Source: Acidovorax sp. 1608163
GTDB taxonomy: Bacteria > Pseudomonadota > Gammaproteobacteria > Burkholderiales > Burkholderiaceae_C
Assembly: GCF_003669015.1 (NCBI RefSeq)
Contig: NZ_CP033069.1
Span: 3,606,501-3,670,500, forward strand
Reading direction: 5' to 3'
DNA length: 64,000 nt
The notes under the pieces were generated by a model. That model was not told the DNA's origin. It saw only the letters and a program-made list of their open reading frames with translations, and ran no database searches. Of this stretch, positions 53,009 to 62,594 are shown one piece after another (positions within the stretch are counted from its first letter, which is position 1; every line of letters starts with the position of its first letter). Position numbers and translations under genes: made by a program.

Positions 53009-53842
53009 ATGAACCGACCCACCCGCTTTTATCTGGCACTGCACGCCACCCTGGCCGCCGCGTTGGTGGGGGCCATGGCGCTGCACCTGGGGCCCATCCC
53101 GGCGCACTGGCCCGCACTTGCGCAGCGCCCCGTCTGGACGGTGTGGGTTTTGATAGGCCTGTGGCTGGCACTGTCTGCCGCCGGGGTGGCACTGCGCCCA
53201 CTGGGCCTGTGGCGCGTGGCTATGGGGGTTGCCACCGCCGCTTTGCTGGCCCTGGGGTTGGGCGGATGGGCGCTGGGTACTTCGCTGGCGGGATCGTTGC
53301 TGGCGGGCTTGGCCGCCTGTGCGCTGGCCTGCGCGGGGCTGGCGGCGGTGATGGCCCCCGCGCGCATTCAGGCGCCTCGGGCTGCAGGCAAAGCGGTGCG
53401 CGCAGTAGCGGGCGCAGTGACAGCCACACCCATGCGCGCCCCCTGGTGGCAGCGCATGGCAGGCTGGCCCCACTGGCCTTTTGTGTTGGTGGCGGCCGTG
53501 GCGCTGGAATCCTTCCGGCTGGGGCATATCGTGGCCGCCGGGGCGGCGCGGCCTTCAGGCATGGCAGGCTTGCTCATTGCCTTTTTCCTCGCACTGCCAG
53601 CGGCCACGCTGCGGCACTGGTGGCCCCGTTGGGCCGCCGCGCTGTGGTTGTTGGCTGGTACAGCCTTTGCGGGCCTGGCCTTCAAATCGGGCCTGCCGCA
53701 ATGGGCTGTGGCCACCGCACTGTGCCTGTGGCAGCCACTGTGGACGGTGGGAAAAACCATGGCTGTGCGCACGCGCCTGGGCGCGGCACGGCACCTGGGA
53801 GACGCGTCTCGCTCCAGCCCCGGCACCGAAAGCGCCGCATGA
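53009..53842 (+). CDS. Multi-helix membrane protein of siderophore operon
   Basis: A 277-residue alanine-rich protein with about eight membrane segments (FYLALHATLAAALVGAMALH; VWTVWVLIGLWLALSAAGVA; WAAALWLLAGTAFAGLAFKS). The N-terminus and spacing suggest an inner-membrane protein. I cannot name a family. It is coupled to the next gene by an ATGA overlap and follows the PepSY gene by 39 bp. Confidence 0.8.
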   Translation: MNRPTRFYLALHATLAAALVGAMALHLGPIPAHWPALAQRPVWTVWVLIGLWLALSAAGVALRPLGLWRVAMGVATAALLALGLGGWALGTSLAGSLLAGLAACALACAGLAAVMAPARIQAPRAAGKAVRAVAGAVTATPMRAPWWQRMAGWPHWPFVLVAAVALESFRLGHIVAAGAARPSGMAGLLIAFFLALPAATLRHWWPRWAAALWLLAGTAFAGLAFKSGLPQWAVATALCLWQPLWTVGKTMAVRTRLGAARHLGDASRSSPGTESAA

Positions 53843-54219
53843 CCCTGGCCGACTTTGCACACCTGAGCGCCGTGCTGGCATCACTGCTGGGGCTGTCAGC
53901 CTGGGCCCGCGCCACACCGACCCGGGCGTGGGGCGAGCCTGCCGGTGCCCCACGCGGCAACCGCCACCTTCACCGCGCCGTGGTGCTGGCCACCCTGCTG
54001 CTCCAAGGCTGCACCGCCCTGGCCACGGGGCAGTGGGTGGATGCCCTCGCCCTGGTCGCAGCCGCCTGGATGGTGCTGGGCGGCGCCCTGGTGCTGACCA
54101 TGAACCAGTGGCCCGCAGCCACCCGCCTGTGGGCCCCACGGCTAGGCTGGCTGGGGGTGGCGGGCTGCGTGGTAGCACTGGGCGCCGCGCTGCTACCTAT
54201 TGGCTTGAAAGCCTTGTAA
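53839..54219 (+). CDS. Small membrane protein at end of siderophore operon
   Basis: A 126-residue protein with four membrane segments (LADFAHLSAVLASLLGLSAW; LHRAVVLATLLLQGCTALAT; ALALVAAAWMVLGGALVLTM; LGWLGVAGCVVALGAALLPI). It resembles the small DUF3325/DUF3649-like proteins that end such operons, but I cannot assign it firmly. A diverged copy of its last 24 codons recurs near 55849-55925. A repeat of the dispersed family follows directly. Confidence 0.8.
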   Translation: MTLADFAHLSAVLASLLGLSAWARATPTRAWGEPAGAPRGNRHLHRAVVLATLLLQGCTALATGQWVDALALVAAAWMVLGGALVLTMNQWPAATRLWAPRLGWLGVAGCVVALGAALLPIGLKAL

Positions 54220-54220
54220 A

Positions 54221-54250
54221 ACAAGCGCAAACAGCTATTTATTTCATAGC
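54221..54250 (-). repeat. Dispersed palindromic repeat copy
   Basis: On the minus strand GCTATGAAATAAATAGC is followed by TGTTTGCGCTTGTT, starting one base after the stop of the preceding gene. The second hairpin is degenerate. Confidence 0.7.
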
Positions 54251-54316
54251 AACCCAAAACCCCAGACCGCGCTGTCGTGCCCTGGCCAATGCATGTACAG
54301 AGAAAGTAGGCTCCTA

Positions 54317-54588
54317 AGAACCTGTTCCAAATCTTTTTGGAGGATCGCATTGGAGTGCAATCGGGATGAGTGGATGCCTCGGATGTGCCGCATGGGCTCG
54401 TGCCCATGCAAGCAGCCGGGACATTCAATCGCCCGATTTCACTCCAACCCTTCGGGCAAGTGCCTTGCCGGGCGGTCTGCGTTGTTGCACCGCTTGCCAA
54501 TAGCACGGGCTATTGGCGGCGCGCTGCGCCTAGCAGCCCATCCCGGCAAAGCACTTGTGCGACCCCAAAAAGATCTTGAACAGGTTCT
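54317..54588. repeat. MITE-like element bounded by 27-bp inverted repeats
   Basis: A 272-bp block begins AGAACCTGTTCCAAATCTTT and ends with the complement of AGAACCTGTTCAAGATCTTT; about 27 bp match with few differences. The interior has no convincing gene, though it contains short palindromes. It lies between converging genes. The end sequence also appears once at 3784-3801, at the 3' end of the EAL gene. It is probably a non-autonomous mobile or repetitive element. Confidence 0.65.
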
Positions 54589-54648
54589 AAAGTGGCGCGC
54601 AAACTCCTTTCGCGCCACTTTATTTGGCGCGATTCCGATTCGCGCCAC
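54589..54648. terminator. Double stem-loop, likely terminator
   Basis: AAAGTGGCGCG and CGCGCCACTTT form an 11-bp stem with ten bases between. TGGCGCGA and TCGCGCCA follow directly as a second stem. It lies between the siderophore operon and the converging DUF4124 gene. Confidence 0.6.
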
Positions 54649-54672
54649 CAGGAGCCCCGACTTTGAGGAAGA

Positions 54673-55254
54673 TCACTTCCCGCACGTTTGCATCACTCGG
54701 ATACTTCTCCAACGTTCGGCCCGTTCCGCCTCTGACAGCGAGATGCTGGATGCAGCCGTGATAGCGTTGTTGATATCGTGTTGCGAGGGACAAGGGCCGC
54801 TTGCGCGCGCGGGGGCCGACCCTGTAGGCGCCCCCGGCCGGTGCTGCACCGACTCCACGACGCCGTTGCGCGTGTACACCAGCCAAGTCTCGTTTGAGCG
54901 CTCGTAAATCACCTGGTCCGCTTGCGTGCCGCCATAGTTGTTGGCATTGACCTTGGTAGGCTGGCCCATGGCCTCCTGGAGTTGCGCACTCGTCATCCCT
55001 ACCATCGGCCGCTTTGTGCGGATCGCCTCGGCCATCTCGTTGTCGAGCTTGAGCTTTGCGCGCTTGGCTTGGGCTTCAGCTTGCTGAGATGGATCTGGCG
55101 TACCAATGGAGGGGCGGATGTCCATTTTTGCGCCCTGGCCTGCACAGGGCGCGTCTTGATAGACCTGCCGCCCATCCGCTCCAGTGCATTTGTTGACTGC
55201 CCATGTCTGGCTACAGAGCAACACCGCCGCAGCTATCAGTGTCTGTTTGAGCAT
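54673..55254 (-). CDS. DUF4124 domain protein, exported
   Basis: A 193-residue protein with signal peptide MLKQTLIAAAVLLCSQTWAV. The DUF4124 block NKCTGADGRQVYQDAPCAGQ follows directly; its cysteines may form a disulfide. The middle (SAQLQEAMGQPTKVNANNYG; ERSNETWLVYTRNGVVESVQ) resembles an SmpA/OmlA-like module, and cysteines CPSQHD and MQTCGK close the chain. The function is unknown; such proteins are common in betaproteobacteria. Confidence 0.88.
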   Translation of the reverse strand: MLKQTLIAAAVLLCSQTWAVNKCTGADGRQVYQDAPCAGQGAKMDIRPSIGTPDPSQQAEAQAKRAKLKLDNEMAEAIRTKRPMVGMTSAQLQEAMGQPTKVNANNYGGTQADQVIYERSNETWLVYTRNGVVESVQHRPGAPTGSAPARASGPCPSQHDINNAITAASSISLSEAERAERWRSIRVMQTCGK

Positions 55255-55259
55255 GCGCG

Positions 55260-55619
55260 TCAGCCCCGATGAACGATGGCTTGGTTCAGGGCGGCAATCA
55301 CCTGGTTGAAGTATTCCTTGTCCACGGTGGAAAGCGCTTTGGTTTCGCCCCCTGCGGTGTTCAAAAAGATGTGGAAATAGGTCTTTTGGTTGTAGAGCAG
55401 AAACGCGGCGACAGCGACCACAGCAATGCCGAACCAGAGGTAATTCAAAGCAATCATGAGACCGACAATCAAAACGACAATCAGCATCAGTCGGCTAGGT
55501 GCCTCTGTTGCAGGCTTGATGGACGTGACATTGCTCATGGCAAAAGTTTGCGCGTCCACAACAAAGCGGGCGTTGGTGACTTTGACGCCGTCGTGCTGAA
55601 AAAAGACCTTCTCATCCAT
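55260..55619 (-). CDS. DUF6232-like membrane protein
   Basis: A 119-residue protein. A short beta region with VKVTNARFVVDAQTFAMSNV precedes two closely spaced membrane segments (RLMLIVVLIVGLMIALNYLW; GIAVVAVAAFLLYNQKT) and a C-terminal part (NTAGGETKALSTVDKEYFNQ). This matches DUF6232 proteins, which look like small PH-type membrane proteins. It ends five bases before the DUF4124 gene, so they may be one unit. Confidence 0.85.
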   Translation of the reverse strand: MDEKVFFQHDGVKVTNARFVVDAQTFAMSNVTSIKPATEAPSRLMLIVVLIVGLMIALNYLWFGIAVVAVAAFLLYNQKTYFHIFLNTAGGETKALSTVDKEYFNQVIAALNQAIVHRG

Positions 55620-55848
55620 TTGCTGTTCCTCTCTAGATTGGTTTGACAGTTGTCCTGGCTCCTATCGGGGGGCATCCGGCTATAGCCAAGGAGCAAATGC
55701 CACCGCCCCGGGCTTCAACTCCACCGAGCCAACGGGCCCTACAAATGGTAACAGTTCGTTTACATATCGCAGCTACCGAAACTGGTAGGCCCAGCGACTT
55801 CAGTCCGCTCTGTTCCCACATGCCCGCCGACCTGGCAGAGGTAAATCC

Positions 55849-55925
55849 GAGGCGGGCCAAACGGCTGGGCGGACTGGCTAGGTGTGGTGGGCTGCGTGGT
55901 GGCGCTGGGCGCCACTCTGCTACCA
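55849..55925 (+). pseudogene. Remnant of a paralogue of the small membrane protein at 53839
   Basis: The frame reads WADWLGVVGCVVALGATLLP and then PVG, against LGWLGVAGCVVALGAALLPI in the intact gene. A TAA stands just upstream in frame and no start exists, so only the 3' end of a former copy survives. As at the intact gene, a dispersed palindromic repeat follows downstream. Confidence 0.65.
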
Positions 55926-55962
55926 GTGGGGAGCGGAGCAAACATCAAACCAAATCAGCCCC

Positions 55963-56005
55963 TAGCGCTTATCCAAAAAGCGCAAGCAGCTATAAATTAA
56001 ATAGC
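55963..56005 (-). repeat. Dispersed palindromic repeat copy
   Basis: On the minus strand GCTATTTAATTTATAGC is followed by TGCTTGCGCTTTTTGG and ATAAGCGCTA. Both hairpins are recognisable. Confidence 0.85.
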
Positions 56006-56068
56006 AAAACCACACACACACCCGCAAGGCAGGCCCAAGCTGCGCAGCGACGCACGACAATCGCGGGC

Positions 56069-56710
56069 ATGAAATGGACCGATGCCCCCTGGATTGAACT
56101 GTTGCGCCTGGCGCTGGAAGTGGCTGCCACCGTGGCCTTTGCACTGTCGGGCGTGATGATGGCGGCGCGCAAGCGCTTTGACGCGGTGGGGGTGTGCGTG
56201 GTGGCATTTGTGTCGGCCTTTGGCGGGGGCACGCTGCGCGACCTGCTGCTGGACCAGCGCCCCTTTTTCTGGGTGCGCCACACCGAGTTTGTGTGGGGCA
56301 TTCTGGGGCTGAGCATGGCGGCCATGCTGTTCATGCGCCAGCGCCACTTTGAGCCCACCGAGCGCGCCATGCTGCTGCCCGACGCCATCGGCCTGGGCCT
56401 GTTTGCTGCCGTGGGGGTGGACATTGCCGCCGCCGTGGGTATGCCCCCGCTGATTGCCGTGATGATGGGCGTGACCACCGGCGTGTTTGGCGGCGTGCTG
56501 CGCGATGTGCTGTGCAACGAGGTGCCCCAGGCCTTCAGCGACCACCGCCCCTATGCCCTGTGCGCCTTTGCCGGGGGCTGGGCCGACATGGCGCTGCGCC
56601 AGGCCGATGGCGCCGTGGTGAGCCCGCTGCTGGCCTGTGTGCTGGTGACGGCCGGGCTGCGCGGCCTGGCCTTGTGGCGCAATTGGCAGTTGCCCGCGTG
56701 GCGGGTGTAG
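56069..56710 (+). CDS. TRIC/UPF0126 (YicG-like) membrane protein
   Basis: A 213-residue protein with seven membrane segments in two internal repeats, each with a conserved glycine-rich turn: FVSAFGGGTLRDLLLDQRPF and VTTGVFGGVLRDVLCNEVPQ. This is the pattern of UPF0126/TRIC-type channels, which in some bacteria conduct monovalent cations or move glycine. The role here is not known. It starts at ATG 56069 and has no operon partners. Confidence 0.93.
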   Translation: MKWTDAPWIELLRLALEVAATVAFALSGVMMAARKRFDAVGVCVVAFVSAFGGGTLRDLLLDQRPFFWVRHTEFVWGILGLSMAAMLFMRQRHFEPTERAMLLPDAIGLGLFAAVGVDIAAAVGMPPLIAVMMGVTTGVFGGVLRDVLCNEVPQAFSDHRPYALCAFAGGWADMALRQADGAVVSPLLACVLVTAGLRGLALWRNWQLPAWRV

Positions 56711-56901
56711 AGCGGCGCACAAAGCCCCTGCGTGCCGCGAAACAACGCCCCCGCCAGGGCCAACGCCGTAAAATCGCCACCCCAGCCCCTGGATGAACAC
56801 CACGAATTGCTGACACGCCCCATGACCACATCCCCAGCACCCTGCACCACCCTGCCACCACCGACCTTCCAAAGGCTGGCACCCCGCACCTGTGGCGCCC
56901 C

Positions 56902-57309
56902 TTGCTTGCCGCAGTCGCCCTCACCGGCCTGCTGGGCGCCTTGGCGCTTGAGCCCGTGCAGGCCCAGGTGGTCAACCCGCTGGGCAACGTGCGCAACTTC
57001 CCTGAAGCCGCCCTGCGCGGCACACTCACCATCGTGAGCGTGCAAGAGGCCAAGCTCAACAGCAAAGACATCCGCATGGCCCCTGGCATGCGCCTGTTCA
57101 GCCCCCAAAACTCGCTGGTGCAGCGCCACACCGTGATCGGCCAGACCTACAAGGTGAACTACGTGATCGAAGCCAGCAGCGGCATGCTGCACTCGGCCTG
57201 GATCTTGAGCGAGGCCGAAGCCGCCAAGCCCTTCAAGGGCAGCGACACGGTCATCACCAACATCAACTCGGGCAGTGGCAACGTGTCCACAGGCAACGTC
57301 CTGAAATAA
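56902..57309 (+). CDS. Small exported hypothetical protein, start uncertain
   Basis: The clear coding part reads [20 protein letters not shown] (signal peptide, cleavage near QAQ), then [20 protein letters not shown] and [20 protein letters not shown]. It is about 135 residues from TTG 56902. The only good ATG upstream (56822) is in another frame, and one extra base between would join the two. A lost base in a C run is a likely cause, as in surf1 and opgG. I do not recognise the family. A terminator follows at 57318. Confidence 0.7.
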   Translation: MLAAVALTGLLGALALEPVQAQVVNPLGNVRNFPEAALRGTLTIVSVQEAKLNSKDIRMAPGMRLFSPQNSLVQRHTVIGQTYKVNYVIEASSGMLHSAWILSEAEAAKPFKGSDTVITNINSGSGNVSTGNVLK

Positions 57310-57317
57310 CGCCCCTG

Positions 57318-57342
57318 GCGCTGCCACAGCGGCAGCGCTTTT
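57318..57342 (+). terminator. Rho-independent terminator
   Basis: GCGCTGCC-ACAGC-GGCAGCGC followed by TTTT, nine bases after the stop of the preceding gene. Confidence 0.8.
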
Positions 57343-57431
57343 GGCTCTGGGAGCCGCCCTCCAGAGCCCCTCCCCATCCCAGTCACCGCGCCCCAGGGCG
57401 GCGGTGTTTGCTTGCTATTTGCGAAATTGCC

Positions 57432-58778
57432 ATGGCCAAAAAAGTCTTTATCAAAACCTTCGGCTGCCAGATGAACGAGTACGACTCGGACAAGATGGCC
57501 GACGTGCTCAATGCCGCCCAAGGCTACGAGCCCACGCAAAACGTGGACGAGGCCGACCTCATCCTCTTCAACACCTGCTCGGTGCGCGAAAAAGCGCAGG
57601 AGAAAGTCTTCAGCGACCTGGGGCGCATCAAGCACCTGAAGGCACGCGGCGTGAAGATTGGCGTGGGCGGCTGCGTGGCCAGCCAGGAAGGCGCCGAGAT
57701 CATCAAGCGCGCCCCCTATGTGGACGTGGTGTTTGGCCCGCAGACCCTGCACCGCCTGCCCGAAATGCTGAACCAGCGCGAGCAGCTCAACCGCCCCCAG
57801 GTGGACATCAGCTTTCCCGAGATCGAGAAGTTCGACCACCTGCCGCCCGCGCGCGTCGAAGGTGCCTCGGCCTTTGTGTCGATCATGGAAGGCTGCAGCA
57901 AATACTGCAGCTACTGCGTGGTGCCCTACACCCGTGGCGAGGAAGTGAGCCGCCCGTTTGACGACGTGCTGGTGGAAGTGGCGGGCCTGGCCGACCAGGG
58001 CGTGAAAGAAATCACCCTGCTGGGCCAGAACGTGAACGCCTACCTGGGCAAGATGGGCGGCACGGCCGAGATTGCCGACTTTGCGCTGCTGCTCGAATAC
58101 GTGTCGGACATCCCAGGCATTGAACGCATCCGCTACACCACCAGCCACCCCAACGAATTCACGCCCCGCCTGATCGAGGCCTACGCCAAGCTGCCCAAGC
58201 TGGCCAGCCACTTGCATCTGCCCGTGCAGCACGGCAGCGACCGCATCCTGATGGCCATGAAGCGCGGCTACACCGCCATGGAATACAAGAGCACGGTGCG
58301 CAAGCTGCGCGCCATCCGCCCCGACCTGGCCATGAGCAGCGACTTCATCGTGGGCTTTCCGGGCGAGACGGAAGACGACTTCAACAAGATGATGAAGCTC
58401 ATCGACGACATCCACTTCGACAACAGCTTCAGCTTCATCTTCAGCCCCCGCCCCGGCACGCCCGCAGCAGGCCTGCACGACGACACGCCGCACGACGTGA
58501 AGCTGCGCCGCCTGCAGCACCTGCAGGGCGTCATCAACGCCAACATCAAGTCCATCAGCGAAAGCCGTGTGGGCACGGTGCAGCGCATTCTGGTGGAAGG
58601 CGCCTCCAAGCGCGACGCCACCGAGCTGATGGGCCGCACCGAGTGCAACCGCGTGGTCAACTTTGTGGGCCAGCCCCGCCTGGTGGGGCAAATGGTGGAT
58701 GTGACCATCACCGAGGCCAAGGCCTACACCTTGCGGGGCGAAGTGCTGGTGCGCGAGGGCGCCGCCCTCACCGCCTGA
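57432..58778 (+). CDS. miaB: tRNA-2-methylthio-N6-dimethylallyladenosine synthase MiaB
   Basis: A 448-residue radical SAM methylthiotransferase acting on A37 of tRNAs. The N-terminal UPF0004 domain provides the second cluster through cysteines in [22 protein letters not shown] and GGCVASQEG. The radical SAM motif is [19 protein letters not shown] (CxxxCxxC). A TRAM domain closes the chain ([14 protein letters not shown]). ATG 57432 gives the family's usual start [15 protein letters not shown]. Confidence 0.98.
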   Translation: MAKKVFIKTFGCQMNEYDSDKMADVLNAAQGYEPTQNVDEADLILFNTCSVREKAQEKVFSDLGRIKHLKARGVKIGVGGCVASQEGAEIIKRAPYVDVVFGPQTLHRLPEMLNQREQLNRPQVDISFPEIEKFDHLPPARVEGASAFVSIMEGCSKYCSYCVVPYTRGEEVSRPFDDVLVEVAGLADQGVKEITLLGQNVNAYLGKMGGTAEIADFALLLEYVSDIPGIERIRYTTSHPNEFTPRLIEAYAKLPKLASHLHLPVQHGSDRILMAMKRGYTAMEYKSTVRKLRAIRPDLAMSSDFIVGFPGETEDDFNKMMKLIDDIHFDNSFSFIFSPRPGTPAAGLHDDTPHDVKLRRLQHLQGVINANIKSISESRVGTVQRILVEGASKRDATELMGRTECNRVVNFVGQPRLVGQMVDVTITEAKAYTLRGEVLVREGAALTA

Positions 58779-58793
58779 CCCCCACCCCAGCGC

Positions 58794-60251
58794 ATGGCCC
58801 CACACCCCACGAGCACCCCGCAGGCTCGCCCGCACGGCCCATCGTTTCAGCAACTGCTGCTGCTCGCCTTCTTGCTGATTGCGGGGGTGCTGGGCGCCAG
58901 CGCCCTGCGGGCGGTGTTCACGCTGGAAGCACTGATGGGCCAAAGCCAGGCCAGCGCTGCCCAGGCGGCCGCGCTGAACGTGGCGGCCCAGGCGCTGAAC
59001 CAGCGCGGCCAGGCCATGGAACGCTCGGCCCGGCAATCGCTGGTGCTGAACGACCCCCTGCTGCGCCAAAGCTTTGACGATATGGCGGCCGATGCCCAGG
59101 GCATCGTGCGCCAGCTGAGCGACGCGGGCCTGCCGCCCGCCCAGGCCCAGCAGTGGCAGGCCAGCATGCAAACCGTGCGCAATTTGCTGCGCGCACCGCC
59201 CTGGCAATCGCTGGAGAACGAACGCAGCGTGGCCGAAGAGTTTGTGGCGCTCGACACCTTGCACGCGGCCATCACGCAATCGGTGCAGGAACTCAATACC
59301 CGCCAGGCCAGCGAGCTGCAAGCGCGGGTAGACGCCAGCCGCCGCACCGTGATGCACCAACTGGTGGGCGCGATTGTGCTGGCACTGGTGCTGGCACTGT
59401 GGCTGGGCATCTGGCTGGCGCGCCCCTTCAAGCGGCTGGAGCGCGCCATTCGCCGCCTGGGCGAGAACCAGCTGGAGCAGCCCGTGGCCATCACCGGCCC
59501 CGCCGACGTGCGCCGCGTGGGCCAGCAGCTGGAGTGGCTGCGCCTGCGGCTGCTGGAGCTGGACGCCGACAAGGCGCGCTTTTTGCGCCATGTCTCGCAC
59601 GAACTCAAAACCCCGCTGGCCGCGCTGCGCGAAGGCGTGGCCCTGCTGCAGGACGGCGTGACCGGAGAACTGAGCGAAGGCCAGAAAGAAGTGACGCAGA
59701 TCCTGCACCAGAACACCCTGGTGCTGCAAAGCGAGATCGAGGCGCTGCTGCGCTTTAACGCCGCCGCCTTTGAAGCCCGCCAGTTGCAGCGGCGCGAAAC
59801 CGATCTGATCGCCCTGCTGGAAGACCTGGTGGAGGCACAGCGCCTGCAATGGCAGGCCCGCAGCCTGCGGGTGGAGGTGAGCGGCGAGCGCACCGTGCTG
59901 CTGCTGGATGCGGAGAAAATCACCTCGGCCATGGGCAACCTGCTGTCCAACGCCATCCGCTTCTCGCCCGAGCAAGGCACCGTGCGCCTGGCTGTGTCGC
60001 GCGCGCCCGGCCAGGTGCTGGTGGATGTGACCGACGACGGCCCCGGCGTGGCCCCTGCCGACCGGGCCCATGTGTTTGAACCCTTTTACCGGGGCGAGCG
60101 CCAGCCTGAGAACGCGGTGCGTGGCACCGGCATTGGGCTGTCCATCGTGCAGGAATACATCCACGCCCACGGTGGGCGGGTGCAGGTGCTGCAGATGCCG
60201 GGCGATGCCCCCCGCTCATTTTTCCGAATCGAATTGCCCGATGCTTCCTGA
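58794..60251 (+). CDS. glrK: Sensor histidine kinase GlrK (QseE)-like
   Basis: A 485-residue membrane kinase. Two membrane helices (LLLAFLLIAGVLGASALRAV; LVGAIVLALVLALWLGIWLA) flank a helical periplasmic sensor, then come HAMP, the H box FLRHVSHELKTPLAALREGV and ATPase boxes NLLSNAIRFSPEQG, DVTDDGPGVAPADR and GTGIGLSIVQEYIHAHGG. Its order with a lipoprotein and a sigma-54 activator matches glrK-glrG-glrR (qseEGF). GlrK phosphorylates GlrR. The stop overlaps the next start by 11 bp. Confidence 0.93.
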   Translation: MAPHPTSTPQARPHGPSFQQLLLLAFLLIAGVLGASALRAVFTLEALMGQSQASAAQAAALNVAAQALNQRGQAMERSARQSLVLNDPLLRQSFDDMAADAQGIVRQLSDAGLPPAQAQQWQASMQTVRNLLRAPPWQSLENERSVAEEFVALDTLHAAITQSVQELNTRQASELQARVDASRRTVMHQLVGAIVLALVLALWLGIWLARPFKRLERAIRRLGENQLEQPVAITGPADVRRVGQQLEWLRLRLLELDADKARFLRHVSHELKTPLAALREGVALLQDGVTGELSEGQKEVTQILHQNTLVLQSEIEALLRFNAAAFEARQLQRRETDLIALLEDLVEAQRLQWQARSLRVEVSGERTVLLLDAEKITSAMGNLLSNAIRFSPEQGTVRLAVSRAPGQVLVDVTDDGPGVAPADRAHVFEPFYRGERQPENAVRGTGIGLSIVQEYIHAHGGRVQVLQMPGDAPRSFFRIELPDAS

Positions 60252-60960
60252 ACCGCAAGCCCTGCCGACCCTCCGCCCTGCGCACTGGGCTGCCCGCTGG
60301 GGCCTTGCCGCCTCATGCCTGTGCGCGGCCTGGCTGGCTGGCTGCGCCACAGCCCCCACCCCGCCCAATGCGCCCCCCGTGACCGCGGCCCACGCGGTAG
60401 AGGCCGCCGCAGAGCCCGCCGCTGCCCTGCCCGAGCCACTGGCCGCTGAAAGCGACGAGCCCACCACGGCGCCCAAAGACCTGCTGCGCGACACCCTGGC
60501 CTATGCCGACCGCACCCTGGGCGCCAGCACCACCGACCTGGCGCGTGAGACGGCCCGGCTGTCGGACGTGGACGAGAGCAAGCCCTCGCGCGCGCTGCGC
60601 CTGGCACTGGTGCTGGCCCAAACCCGCCAGCCCGTGGACACCGCCCGCGCCCTGGGCCTGGTGCAGCGCACCCTGGCCAACCCTGCCGCCCAAGCGCTGC
60701 ACCCGCTGGCCCGCCTGCTGGAGGCGCGCCTGACCCAGCAGCGCCGCCTGGAGGATCAACTGGACCGCCAGGCCCAGCAACTGCGCGAAGCCCAGCGCCG
60801 CAACGACCAACTGAGCGAGCGCCTGGAGGCCGTGCGCGCCATTGAACGCAGCCTGACCACGCGCCCCGCCCCAGCCGCCACAGCACCGACCACAAGCCCC
60901 CCCGGCGCTGCCGCCAGTGGCGTGGGCAGCAGCAACGGCAATGGCACGGCCAAACCCTGA
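60241..60960 (+). CDS. GlrG/QseG-like lipoprotein
   Basis: A 239-residue lipoprotein with signal and lipobox (LCAAWLAGCATAP). A Pro/Ala-rich linker is followed by helices with LRLALVLAQTRQPVDTARAL and a coiled coil (LEDQLDRQAQQLREAQRRND). Its place between kinase and regulator equals glrG/qseG, whose product in enterobacteria is an outer-membrane lipoprotein that modulates the kinase. It overlaps the kinase gene and ends 11 bp before the regulator gene. Confidence 0.88.
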   Translation: MLPEPQALPTLRPAHWAARWGLAASCLCAAWLAGCATAPTPPNAPPVTAAHAVEAAAEPAAALPEPLAAESDEPTTAPKDLLRDTLAYADRTLGASTTDLARETARLSDVDESKPSRALRLALVLAQTRQPVDTARALGLVQRTLANPAAQALHPLARLLEARLTQQRRLEDQLDRQAQQLREAQRRNDQLSERLEAVRAIERSLTTRPAPAATAPTTSPPGAAASGVGSSNGNGTAKP

Positions 60961-60971
60961 GGCACCACGCC

Positions 60972-62402
<1,431 letters not shown>

Positions 62403-62594
62403 TGCGTTGATTTGCTTGGATTTTTCTCCCGCACGTTCCACCGCTGTCGCCACACGGCGACAAAAACACAGCCATTTCACCCGCTGGGCGCCCATTGGGC
62501 CTCTCTGCACAATTGCTTACGTGCAGACCCACTCCTAAGCCTCTGATTTAAAAGCATTTTTCCAAGCTGGCACAGGGTTTGCCCTAGTGCTGGT
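62403..62594. other. Intergenic region glrR / opgG
   Basis: About 190 bp between the regulator and opgG. It has no coding signal. It probably carries the opgG promoter, but I could not define -35/-10 or sigma-54 elements with confidence. Confidence 0.4.

Larger units (their letters stand above)
55620..56068. other. Intergenic stretch with gene remnant and repeat
   Basis: About 450 bp. Bases 55849-55925 (plus strand) read WADWLGVVGCVVALGATLLP, a diverged copy of the end of the gene at 53839 preceded at once by a stop codon. A dispersed repeat follows at 55963-56005. Nothing coding is visible in the rest. Confidence 0.6.

Noticed and set aside
57159..60170. A 1003-codon open frame on the minus strand
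   Set aside because: It is antisense to miaB and glrK, is rich in His/Gln/Gly, and shows no domain; a high-GC shadow frame.
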